A stretch of DNA of 64,000 nucleotides from Rhizomys pruinosus (lineage: Eukaryota > Chordata > Mammalia > Rodentia > Spalacidae), in the NCBI GenBank assembly GCA_009823505.1, contig VZQC01006595.1, positions 1,416,219 to 1,480,218 on the forward strand, written 5' to 3'. The position numbers and the translations under genes were made by a program. Of this stretch, positions 10,980-20,138 are shown one piece after another. The notes under the pieces are model-generated. The model searched no databases, was not told the origin of the DNA, and was given only the letters and a program-made list of their open reading frames with translations. The number at the start of each line of letters is the position of its first letter. Positions within the stretch are counted from its first letter, which is position 1.

Positions 10980-11270
10980 GGGGAATTTTCAAAACTTTAT
11001 AGGTTTTTAAATCAAAAAAAAAAATTCCCTCTTAGGACTGCTTTTAAATTGTCCCAAGTGTTTTGCTGTGTTGGTACTTTATCGTTTTCATTTAGGTTCA
11101 GAATGCTTTTTATTTTCTTTCTTAATTTCTTCCTAGACCCATTCACCATTTGGGAGTGTGTTGTTTAATCCATGAGTTTATGTAGCTACTAGAGCTTCTT
11201 TTTCTGTTGAGTTTTAAGCATTATTGCACTGTGTCTTTTGATGAGCTCTAGCAAGATTCCAAAGCAATAA
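10980..11270 (-). mobile_element. L1-like ORF2 fragment, antisense
   Basis: 'tttgctgtgttggtac', 'tttcttaatttcttcc', 'acccattcaccatttgg' and 'gttgagttttaagcattat' resemble antisense mammalian L1 coding DNA. CpG is normal here, unlike the segment to the left. I cannot assign a subfamily. Confidence 0.4.
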
Positions 11271-11314
11271 TGACCCAGAATCTGTAATCTATAGTGATAG
11301 GTGTGTTGCCACAC

Positions 11315-11410
11315 AACTCTTACCCCTCAGAAAGCTGAAGCAGGAAAGTGGCAAGATCAGGGACAGCTGAGCTACATGGTGAGACACTGCCTCAAAAAAA
11401 TCCATAAGCA
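11315..11410 (+). mobile_element. Truncated B1/B4-type SINE
   Basis: 'cagaaagctgaagcagg', 'gctacatggtgagacact' and 'gcctcaaaaaaat' follow the B1 3' half order (aggctgaggcagg, ctacatagtgagaccct, gtctcaaaaa). The 5' part is not recognisable. Confidence 0.5.
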
Positions 11411-11554
11411 AGGGGGCCAAGAAAACCACAATGGAGAAAAGACAGCGTCTTTCCAAAAGCCCAAAAAAGGTTGGGGGGGTGGTTGCCAAAACTGGTCACC
11501 ACTTTGTAGAAGAATGAAATTAAACCCCTCCTCTCGCCCTGTACAAAAGTGAAC

Positions 11555-13008
11555 TCCAGATGATTAAAGTCCTCAACGTGAAATCCAAACTCTGAAGGCT
11601 GATAGAAAAAAAGTTGGCAGCAGGACTACAAGACATAGGCATAGGAAATAAGACTTTCCTAAATCAGACAGGCAACTGCACAAGAATTAAGGTCGACAAT
11701 TGGGACAAATGGGACCTCATTAAACTCAAAAGTTCTGCTACATCAAAAGAACAATCAAGGAAGTGAGAGAAATCCCACAAGAGTGGGAAGAACTTCACTG
11801 CAAGAGATATATCTGACAAAGCATGAATTTTCCAGATAATAACTACTCAAAACAAAGAAAAAAGAAAACAAATGACCCCACTCAATAGATGGGAGCAAAG
11901 AACTGAACAGAAACGTCACAAATGAAGAAGTAAATAGAGATGTGTCTGAGAAACACCTCTTAAAAGTGATTTCAACATTCCCAGAGCGTGGTGGCGCACG
12001 CCTTTAATCCAGCACGTTGAGGAGGCAGAGGCAGGCGGATCTTTGTGAGTTCAAGGCCAAGCCTGGTCTACAGAGTTCTTTGTGAGTTCCAGGTCAGTTG
12101 ATTCTACAGGAGACCCTGTCTCGCAAAAGACCAAAAAAAAAAAAGTGATCAAACATCACTAATCATTTAAGGAAATGGCAAATCAAAATACCACTTTAAG
12201 ATATCAATCATCAGCCCAGTAAGACTGGCTAGATCAAGAAAACAAATGATACCAAGTGCTGGTTGAAGAGGTTTGGGGAAAGGGGACACTCATCCACTGC
12301 TGGAGGAAATGTAAACTCGTACAGCCACTATGGAAAGCCCGGGGGTAGGTGTCGAACCCTTGGAAGATTGGAATGAATCTTGCCACCTGACCCAGCCATA
12401 CCACTCCTGGGCATGTACTCAAACTTACGCCACCACAGAGTTACATGCACAGCCATGTTTATTGCAGCTCTCTTCACAATAGCAAGGAGCTGGAAACCAA
12501 CCTAAATGTCCCTCAACTGACGAGTGGATAGAGGAAAATGTGGTACATTACACAATGGGTTCTTATGCAGCAGTAAGAAAGACACCTCCCGAGCTTCTAA
12601 TGCAGGAAAAATGGCTGGACTAGAGGGACACATGCTGAGTGAAGTAACACGTCCCAGAAAAACAAACGATGACTTGTATCCCTCACCTGTGATGCTAGTG
12701 CCAATTACCCAGTCTGTAAGTATTTCTTGTGTACGGCCCCCTGAGCTTTTGTCCAAAGCAGTTGGCATAATGCATATTGGAAACAACAACAACAACAACA
12801 GAAAGGACTGCATCAAAGAACTGACTGAAACAGTGAACTTCTGCTCAAAAACAGTCAACTTTCCTCATGGAGAATATTGAGAAAGGCACTGAGAAAGAGA
12901 TGAAAAGATGTTTGGCAGAATGCGATGAGCTCTGGCGGGGTGGGAGAATTTGGGAACATGGGTCTAGATTTGTTAAAAAATAAAGAATTAAATTTTATGT
13001 TGAAAAAA
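11555..13008 (+). pseudogene. L1 ORF2 3' end plus 3' UTR, 5'-truncated
   Basis: 'gggacaaatgggacctcatt', 'caaaagaacaatcaagg', 'ttaaggaaatggcaaatcaa' and 'atgtttattgcagctctctt' are L1 ORF2 C-terminal coding sequence, ending in a 3' UTR with a (CAA)n run (12783-12799) and a terminal AATAAAG at about 12980. Frameshifts and stops break the frame; a 118-codon frame (12524-12880) spans the end of ORF2 and the UTR. A B1 insertion interrupts it at 11981-12140. The same 3' end occurs at 39840-40390 in the opposite orientation. Confidence 0.85.
11981..12140 (+). mobile_element. B1 SINE inserted in L1
   Basis: Full B1: 'gtggtggcgcacgccttt', 'gttcaaggccaagcctgg', 'ggagaccctgtctcgc', then an A tail. The L1 sequence before it ('aaaagtgatttcaacatt', from 11962) is repeated after it ('aaaagtgatcaaacatc', from 12141), a target-site duplication of about 17 bases. 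The B1 is therefore younger than the L1. Confidence 0.9.
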
Positions 13009-13590
13009 ACAATCCATAAGCTAGTCAGAAACAAAACTCCCTCCAACCCCTCCCACCATTATCCTTGTTCTCATTTATGAACTCCTCACATAAGGAACAA
13101 GGAGCAGACAATGGCCAGGAAAAGAGGAGGAAAGGGAAAGGGATGAAGGGAGAAAAGAGAGGAAGGAGGGGAAAGATGGAGATCTAAATTTAGGAAACCA
13201 CCTTGAACTATATCCATTAAAATGTTGAAAATTTGTATGATGAAAACAGCCTGACCGGCTCCATTTGTCAAAATCTGAGAATTGTGCTGTCCATACTGTT
13301 TGTGGTAACCCAAAAAAAAAATGCGGGCACAGTCAAAAACAACAAAAGCCGAAAGAGAAGAAGAACGGCCGAACCGAAACGAAGCAAACCAAAAGTACAA
13401 GCCCCCAGACGGGGAAACTTTTGTTCGATCATTTTCATCTTCTTTAAGTCTTCTCTTTATTTTTTTCCTTCTTATGGCCCGAGATTTTCATCCATGACTA
13501 TAATAATTTGATCAAATCCACCTTCTATTCTCAGCATCTAAGTCTTCCCCTCTCTTAGCCACCATTTTCTCTCCCTACTTTATGGATTGC
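13009..13590. other. Unassigned sequence with A/G-rich CpG-containing stretch
   Basis: No gene. 13095-13195 is purine-rich (GGAAAG repeats). 13310-13420 is A-rich with clustered CpG ('gccgaaagag', 'cggccgaaccgaaacgaagc'), which is unusual for this window and recalls the 7.6-10.2 kb anomaly. Reading frames here (92 and 60 codons) are lysine/arginine-rich artefacts of composition. Confidence 0.5.
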
Positions 13591-13639
13591 TTTTAAGTCC
13601 ACTGAGTTAACTTGGTGCTGACACTGCACAGAGTTGTAA

Positions 13640-13783
13640 GGCCATCTGCTGGAGCATGATTGACCAAGATAAGTCTTTAGGCCATCTACTGGAGCCTTGG
13701 AGTGCCTGCAGCCATGAAGTAAATGGACTCCTTACTCCCTCTAAAGATCATCAACTGTCAATAACTCTTCAGCTAGAGAGCAG
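13640..13783 (-). repeat. L1 (Lx-type) 3'-UTR-like fragment, antisense
   Basis: 'gccatctactggagcc' and 'catcaactgtcaataactct' with 'tcagctagag' parallel 34745-34860 ('gcccactggagcatgg', 'catcaaccatcaataactcc', 'tatctaagg'). Dispersed rodent repeat, probably Lx-type LINE 3' UTR. It ends abruptly at the SINE fragment that starts the inverted copy B. Confidence 0.45.
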
Positions 13784-13890
13784 CATTGCACGACACGGGT
13801 GCACAGACTTGCATACAGACAGTACATTCATACACATACATAAATAAATACAATTAATTAAAAAAATAAAATAAAATAAATAAAAATAAA
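13784..13890 (+). mobile_element. B2-related SINE, 3' tail only
   Basis: 'cattgcacgacacgggtgca', 'gcatacagacagtacattca', then an A-rich tail. The head is missing: homology to the full SINE begins at 'gcattgcacgac', within about three bases of where copy F loses it (4309). This SINE fragment forms the outer edge of inverted copy B. Confidence 0.8.
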
Positions 13891-16038
13891 AATATTTCTT
13901 TAGCATTTGTGACATGGAAGCCTAGTGCTGGGTAGTGTGGAGACTCTCCAGAGCAGGACCACAGCCTGAGTTAAAGCATATTTTTGAACACAGGACCTAA
14001 TACCCATCAGTGTAAGAGCTTCTTGGCTCACTTCTAACCAACATTCTTCCTGTCACAGCAATCTCCTGGATAAAGCAGGAATCATTTGACTAGAAAAGGA
14101 ATGGGGCCCCTACCTTTCCAACTGGGGGAAAACACCTCCAAAGATCAAGGTAGAGGTTTAGTAGCCAAGTTCACCCCCCTGAGCTCTTGCTATTTACTCT
14201 GAGTCAAGGCTCTACCAATTACTGAACAAGTGGTGTGAAAACCCATAGAGAAAAAGTGTCAGCACCTCACACAGGCCCTGAGGACACTTCATTATCAAGA
14301 TAACAATATAACCATGTCTGGCACTTACCATGTTCTAGCTCCATGTTCCAGGCATTGCACTTCCCACAGGATGTGCTGTTTCACTGAGCTCCCATGATTA
14401 CAATGTAAATTATTATTATTGTATTATTAACCTCATTTCACACATGAGCAAATTCATAAAGGAAGACATTTGTAACAGGAGAAAAGGCTTAGGATGGGAC
14501 ATCAGGACCCTGTCCTTCCACAAAATTAATGTATCAAAAGAACTTCATCTTAAGTGAAAAATGTATATATCCAAAGACACAAAATAACAGAGATTTAGGA
14601 CTCAGTACAGTTCATGAGCAAGAAAGAAAACAGCTAAAATGTTGAGGGGGCTGTGGGCGAATGAAGCAAAGGCTTCTGGAAATCCATGTGGGTGGATGGA
14701 AATCACAGCTCTTCACCAGGATAATGAGGGTAAGTGATCTCCAGTCCCCAGAGTCCTTTCCTACCAACAGCCTGCTCTCCATCTGTGAGGAGTGCCTAGA
14801 AACACTGGGAGAAGGAAATAGAGGGTCATGTGTGAGTCCTGGGCCAAACTGGTCATGCCCTGTTAGCATAAAATACCCCATTGTTCACCCAAAGTGCAAT
14901 GTGTGTTAGGTGTGGAGGAGGGAGTTGGCTTCTTTAAGGACACAGGGAGGTTTTATGCTTGTGTTATACTGATTTTAAGTGCATGCTTTATTTTTGTTTC
15001 ATTTTGTTTGTTACTGTGTTAGAGATCGACTCCAGAGCCTCACACATGCTAGGCCTGGGGGTCGACTTCTTCCCTCCACTCCCAGGTATTTGAACATTTC
15101 TTGATGGGATCTTACAGTGATAACTGACAATAGCCTTTCCTTCTTAGTGTACCTATCATAATGACACTATTTTGATTCAATCATTGTGATGGAAGTGCCT
15201 GACCAGAGGGCAAGAGTTTGGAAGCTTTCATGCTCTTCAGGAGTAACAGGGCTACCTGGAGACATCAGATGTCTGAATATGTGCTTGTGTTTGTGTGTGT
15301 GCGTGCACGTGCATGTGCACGTGTGGTTATGTCTATACAGCAACAAACTAGAGGGGAAGGTCTAGGAAAGGGAGCCATGGATACAGCTTGGATAAACTTG
15401 CTCATCAGATAGGTGAAAGCGTACCTTGAGTGTCCCTGGTGATTTGTATTTTCAGTGAGATCAAAGAACAGACTGAAAAACCAAGTAGGAAACAGCACAG
15501 AGTGACTTTCTAAAATCAAACTTCATAATAGAACAGAATTAAAGCAAATGAGGCTCATTTGCTTTATGTTCTCAACAAAATTGAAGTAATTATGTACCAA
15601 AGTAGCACGGTAAGAAGGCACAACAAAGTAGTCAGATACACTTATGGGTCATTTATTGACTCCATGGAATGATTTCTCACACTCTCACTGGATTGTGCTT
15701 TTTTGCTCCCCAGGATCTCCCCCCCTCTCCCTCCACCCCCTCCTCCTCCCCTCCTCCCCATCTTATCTTCAGCCACTCCCTCCTCCTCCCTGCCCAGCTT
15801 CCAAGACTTCTTGCTTCCCTCTCTCACCTCACCCTGATCTTTGTTTCTTCCTCTTTCAATAAGAGACCTGGCATCATGAATCACTGGAATCACCATGCCC
15901 TGGTGAGCCCAAGTCTGTCCAACACTACCATTGGCCAGCTGGGGTGCTAGCCAGATTATGGAATCTCTCTGAGCTTCACTTATCCCTCTTTTAAAATGGG
16001 TGAAATAATAGCTCCACATTTTTTATGAGGTATAGAGT
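13784..16038 (-). repeat. Duplicated block, inverted copy B
   Basis: Reverse complement of about F4310 down to F2044. Over 14773-16038 it appears identical by eye to 20140-21405 (constant offset 5367), while copy F differs by small indels. It ends at 16038 after 'tatagagt' and jumps to F1489. Confidence 0.9.
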
Positions 16039-16587
16039 CCTCTGAGGGCAAGGAACAAACTTTATCCCTTAATGTCCCGGCCAAAATTGACACTCTTGAT
16101 TTTACATAGGTACTGGAAATCTGATCTTGGGTCCTTAGGGTTGTCATCAAACAACCCTTCGGTCTTCAATTGCTTTTGTCAGGTAATTTTGTCATAGTAA
16201 CAGAAAAGTCAACAGTAAAAAATAATGTGACCAGCCTGCTTCTGACTGCTGTCGCCATGACTTCCTTACCAGGAGGGACTGTGCTTCCAAGCTGTGAGCC
16301 AGAATAAACCTTCTTCTTTTATTGCTTTTTGCCAATATTTCTACACCGCAACAGGGAGAGTATGCAAGGTAATATTTTGTCAGGGGCATTTTGCTAAGAT
16401 TATAAAAGAGAAAGGTCCTTTGTCATTAGCCAATGTGAGAGGGGGGGCAGAAAGGGTATGCAAAGTCAGCTAGAGCCTTTTGGAGAAAATTACAAAATAT
16501 TACTATTCTTGTAAAGTAGTAGAACAGTAGAACCCTGGTTCTGCTTTAAGAATCAGCCACATGAAGATAGGAATTTTAAAAGCAATC
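16039..16587 (+). repeat. Duplicated block, short direct segment (F1489-F2043)
   Basis: Same orientation as F, flanked on both sides by segments that do not continue it. It begins 'cctctgagggcaagg' (F1489) and ends 'agcaatc' (F2043) immediately before the N. Its far limit, F2043, abuts F2044 where copy B stops, so it looks like the next piece of B turned round. Confidence 0.9.
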
Positions 16588-16588
16588 N
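16588..16588. other. Single unresolved base (N) at a rearrangement junction
   Basis: The only N in the window. It joins F2043 on the left to F3321 on the right. An isolated N exactly at such a join suggests a scaffold or gap-filling join and not a base-call ambiguity. Confidence 0.95.
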
Positions 16589-17475
16589 GCTGTTGGTAGG
16601 AAAGGACTCTGGGGACTGGAGATCACTTACCCTCATTATCCTGGTGAAGAGCTGTGATTTCCATCCACCCACATGGATTTCCAGAAGCCTTTGCTTCATT
16701 CGCCCACAGCCCCCTCAACATTTTAGCTGTTTTCTTTCTTGCTCATGAACTGTACTGAGTCCTAAATCTCTGTTATTTTGTGTCTTTGGATATATACATT
16801 TTTCACTTAAGATGAAGTTCTTTTGATACATTAATTTTGTGGAAGGACAGGGTCCTGATGTCCCATCCTAAGCCTTTTCTCCTGTTACAAATGTCTTCCT
16901 TTATGAATTTGCTCATGTGTGAAATGAGGTTAATAATACAAATAATATAATTTACATTGTAATCATGGGAGCTCAGTGAAACAGCACATCCTGTGGGAAG
17001 TGCAATGCCTGGAACATGGAGCTAGAACATGGTAAGTGCCAGACATGGTTATATTGTTATCTTGATAATGAAGTGTCCTCAGGGCCTGTGTGAGGTGCTG
17101 ACACTTTTTCTCTATGGGTTTTCACACCACTTGTTCAGTAATTGGTAGAGCCTTGACTCAGAGTAAATAGCAAGAGCTCAGGGGGGTGAACTTGGCTACT
17201 AAACCTCTACCTTGATCTTTGGAGGTGTTTTCCCCCAGTTGGAAAGGTAGGGGCCCCATTCCTTTTCTAGTCAAATGATTCCTGCTTTATCCAGGAGATT
17301 GCTGTGACAGGAAGAATGTTGGTTAGAAGTGAGCCAAGAAGCTCTTACACTGATGGGTATTAGGTCCTGTGTTCAAAAATATGCTTTAACTCAGGCTGTG
17401 GTCCTGCTCTGGAGAGTCTCCACACTCACCCAGCACTAGGCTTCCATGTCACAAATGCCTAAAGAAATATTTTTA
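16589..17475 (+). repeat. Duplicated block, direct copy D (F3321 onward)
   Basis: Begins 'gctgttggtaggaaagg', equal to F3321, and runs through the MIR-like segment to the SINE at 17480. It shares small variants with copy B ('gtaatcatgg', 'gggaagtgc') against F ('gtataaatcatgg', 'gggacagtgc'). Confidence 0.9.
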
Positions 17476-17479
17476 TTTT

Positions 17480-17740
17480 TATTTTATTTTATTTATTTTT
17501 TTATTAATTGTATTTATTTATGTATGTGTATGAATGTACTGTCTGCATGTAGGTTTTGGCACCCGTGTCGTGCAATGCGCGGAGGTGCAGAAGAGGGTGT
17601 CGAGATTCCCCTGGAACTGGAGTTTCTCCTGGATTGGAGTTCAGACGGTTCTCGCCGCCATGTGGGTGCTGGGGATCGAGCCCTGGTCCTCTGCAAGAGC
17701 GGTCAGCGCTCTTAAGCGCTGGGCCATCTCTCCAGCCCCT
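17480..17740 (-). mobile_element. B2-related SINE, full length, antisense
   Basis: Antisense order: A-rich tail, 'atgtgtatgaatgtactgtc', 'cacccgtgtcgtgcaatg', 'ctggaactggagtttctcct' with the internal duplication, 'gtgggtgctggggatcgagc', 'ggccatctctccagcccc'. The RNA polymerase III A and B boxes are in the head. This is the complete form of the element truncated at 4309 and 13784, so copy D alone kept the whole insertion, or the other two were cut within it. Confidence 0.85.
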
Positions 17741-17824
17741 ATTTTTATTTTTTCACCAAATTTATGCACAAAGGAATACTGAGGAGCAAACCAAAGAATC
17801 CAGAATAACAAACCACACTGCCCT

Positions 17825-18145
17825 TTTGCTATTTGGATGTTGAGTGTTTTACCCAAAGGCCTGTGTGCTAAAGGCTGAAGCCCAGGGAGACCATGGGAGG
17901 CTGTGGAAACTTTTAAGAGGTAGGGGGCTGGGGGGGGTGTTGGTCACTGAAGGGCTCCTCTTATAAGAGATTGTGGGGACTCTGGCCTTCCTCTTCTCCT
18001 TTGTTGATTCCCTGGTTCATGAGTTAAGCTGGTTTTGCTCAACCACACCCTCCCATGATGGGCTGCCTCAGCACAGTTACCAAAGCAGTGTGCCAACCAA
18101 GCCATGAACAGAAATCTCCAAAGAGTGAGTTAAAACAAGCTGGTC
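17825..18145 (+). repeat. Mammalian LTR-like medium-copy repeat
   Basis: 'acccaaaggcctgtgtgcta', 'ggaaacttttaagaggtagg', 'gattgtggggactctggcc' and 'aagcagtgtgccaaccaag' follow the order of an old dispersed repeat related to the 'gagccagaataaacc' family. Class assignment (MaLR-like) is uncertain. Confidence 0.45.
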
Positions 18146-18289
18146 TTCTTAAAAGTCAGTTACCTTGGTGCTTTGTTTACTGGGATGAAAAGCTGATGAA
18201 TGCTTTTCCTCCATGAGACACAGCCATGGCTGACGGGTTGCAATTCTACAAGTTTAGAGAAAAAGATAGGATATATTTTTGAGTGGGCT

Positions 18290-18690
18290 GAAGAGATGGC
18301 CATTGGTTAGGAATGTGTACTGTGGGAAAAGAACTCTGAACCCTTTTGTAGGGGCTGGCTCTCTGGGTGGAGCCGCCCTCCTCCTTTGCAGCCGGTGACC
18401 TGAGGGTTGAGTTTGGTGCCTCTGTGGCTTTTTGTGAGCAAGCTCCTGAGGCATAGGAGCCTGGAAGTTGCTCCAAACAGGTAGGAATTGGTGAGAGAGT
18501 ATCCAAGTGCACTTTTTTTTGGAGACCAGGAAGAGAAGAGTGACTTAGACTTCCAATATCCAATATCCAATAAACCAAATTGAAAGCCTGAAACCTAGAC
18601 AAGTCAATACTCCATAAACAAGGAGGAAAGAAGAAGAAAAAAAAAGCATCAGAAGGAGGCAAGCAAAACCAGCTGCTAACATAGTGAAAA
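18290..18690 (+). mobile_element. L1 5' UTR-like segment
   Basis: GC-richer stretch ('gggtggagccgccctcctcc', 'tttgtgagcaagctcctg') directly before the ORF1 remnant, in the position of an L1 5' UTR or promoter. Assigned mainly by position; I do not recognise the promoter family. Confidence 0.45.
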
Positions 18691-19870
18691 GACATCTGTG
18701 ATTTGAATCACAAAAGGGAAATCCACATGCCAGGGACACGACAAAGGGACAACATGGGAAAGGTGCAGGATAATCCCCCACCAGGCTCTACCAAACCTGT
18801 AGGAGATAGCTACAATGGGATCCCCTTGGAGGGAGACCCAAGGAACAGATCTTAGGGAATAATTGCAGGCCTATGCAGAGAAATTAAAGAAAATAAAGAA
18901 GAATTCAGAGAACTAAGAGAGAGATGAAAAAAAACTCAAAAAGGACCTAGAGGGATACAATAACAAACTTGAAAAGAACTAAAGGAACAAATTGACAAAC
19001 TCCAGAAAGAACTAGAGGGAGAAAAAAAAAAAAACCCGAAGGAAGTAGAAACAACTGAAAAAGGAAGCCAACCAACGAAGTAAGGAGCATCAAGAAGAGA
19101 TTGAGAAGCTCAAAAAGGAAGTGGAAATACTAAAAAAACACAGGATGAAACAAAAAAGGAATTAGAACACCATCCAATCAAGAAGAAAAGGAAAGGAAAA
19201 AGCCTCAGAAGTAGAATGAGGAGCAGAACAAAGAATATCAGATCTGGAGACAACACAGAGCAACTAAAAAGTTCAATAAAGAATAAAAAAATTTAAAAAT
19301 ACACAAAAGTGGACAACCAGGAAATATGGACACTATGAAAAGATCAAACCTCCACATCATAGGAATAGAGGAAGGTAGAATCTCAAGAGAATAATATTGA
19401 TCAGATCTTCAACAGAATAATAGATGAAATTTCCCCAAACTAAAAATAGATAAACCCATACAAATACAAAGAACCACATAGGACTCCAAACAGCCAAGAT
19501 CAGAAAGAAACTCCCCATGAATATCATAGTTAAAATGCTAGATGCCCAAAACAAAGACAAAATTCTGAAGGCTACAAAAGAAAAACAAGCACAAATACAT
19601 AAGGGGAAAACCCTCAGAATTACAACTGACTTCTCGAGCAAACAATGAAGCAAATGAACATGGATGCAAATCATTCCAGTGTCAAAGGACTATGGATGCC
19701 ACCCACATACTTTACGCCAGCAAAAATGTCGATTATCGTTGAAGGAGAGAGAAAAATCCTTCCATGACATAAACAAGATGATAGAATACATGTCCAGAAA
19801 ATGAACTCTTCATAAAATACTTGAAGCAATTCAAAGGCAGAAGAGAGCGACAACAATCCCTTAAAACACC
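18691..19870 (+). pseudogene. L1 ORF1 remnant
   Basis: A long A-rich coding-like segment. The part at 18870-19270 encodes, in broken frames, Lys/Glu/Gln-rich heptad sequence typical of the ORF1 coiled coil ('gagaactaagagagagatg', 'ttgaaaagaactaaagg'). Then come 'atagaggaaggtagaatctc', 'ccatgaatatcatagttaaa' and 'aaggctacaaaag', resembling the ORF1 RNA-binding and C-terminal part. Many stops and frameshifts; not functional. Old L1 type (HAL1- or Lx-like). Confidence 0.65.
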
Positions 19871-19929
19871 TAGGAAAAGAAAACTAATAAAAAACTAACC
19901 ATAGGATAAAATGCCAGAGGCTAGAATTC

Positions 19930-20138
19930 AAAATGAATAACAATGTGAAAGGAAGCAATATCCATTTTTCAATTAACTTAAATATAGTGGAGGCAACTCC
20001 CATTCAAATGCATAGACCTGGAGAATGGATTAGGAAACAAAATCCATCTATATGCTGTCTACAAGAAAAACCATCTCAATTTCAAGATAGGTACCAACTT
20101 AAGACTGAAGGGATGGAAGAAATACTCCCAAGCAAATG
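19930..20138 (+). pseudogene. L1 ORF2 start (endonuclease N-terminus), cut at a junction
   Basis: The translation from 19933 contains 'MHRPGEWIRKQNPSICCLQE', with the spacing of the L1 ORF2 endonuclease N-terminus, where the glutamate after 'CCxQ' is the catalytic metal ligand. Then 'RYQLKTEGMEEIL'. The element stops at 20138 in mid-domain, exactly at the join to inverted block C. Confidence 0.75.

Noticed and set aside
15642..16019. 125-codon minus-strand frame, identical at 21009-21386
   Set aside because: Identity reflects the duplicated block. The frame runs through a MIR and a purine tract (poly-Gly), and copy F breaks it at codon 82.
16588..16588. N as a simple ambiguous base
   Set aside because: The sequence on each side comes from non-adjacent parts of the block (F2043 and F3321), so it marks a join.
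18246..18695. 149-codon minus-strand frame with Phe-rich start
   Set aside because: Antisense of an L1 5'-UTR-like segment; the Phe run comes from an A run. No signal of a real protein.
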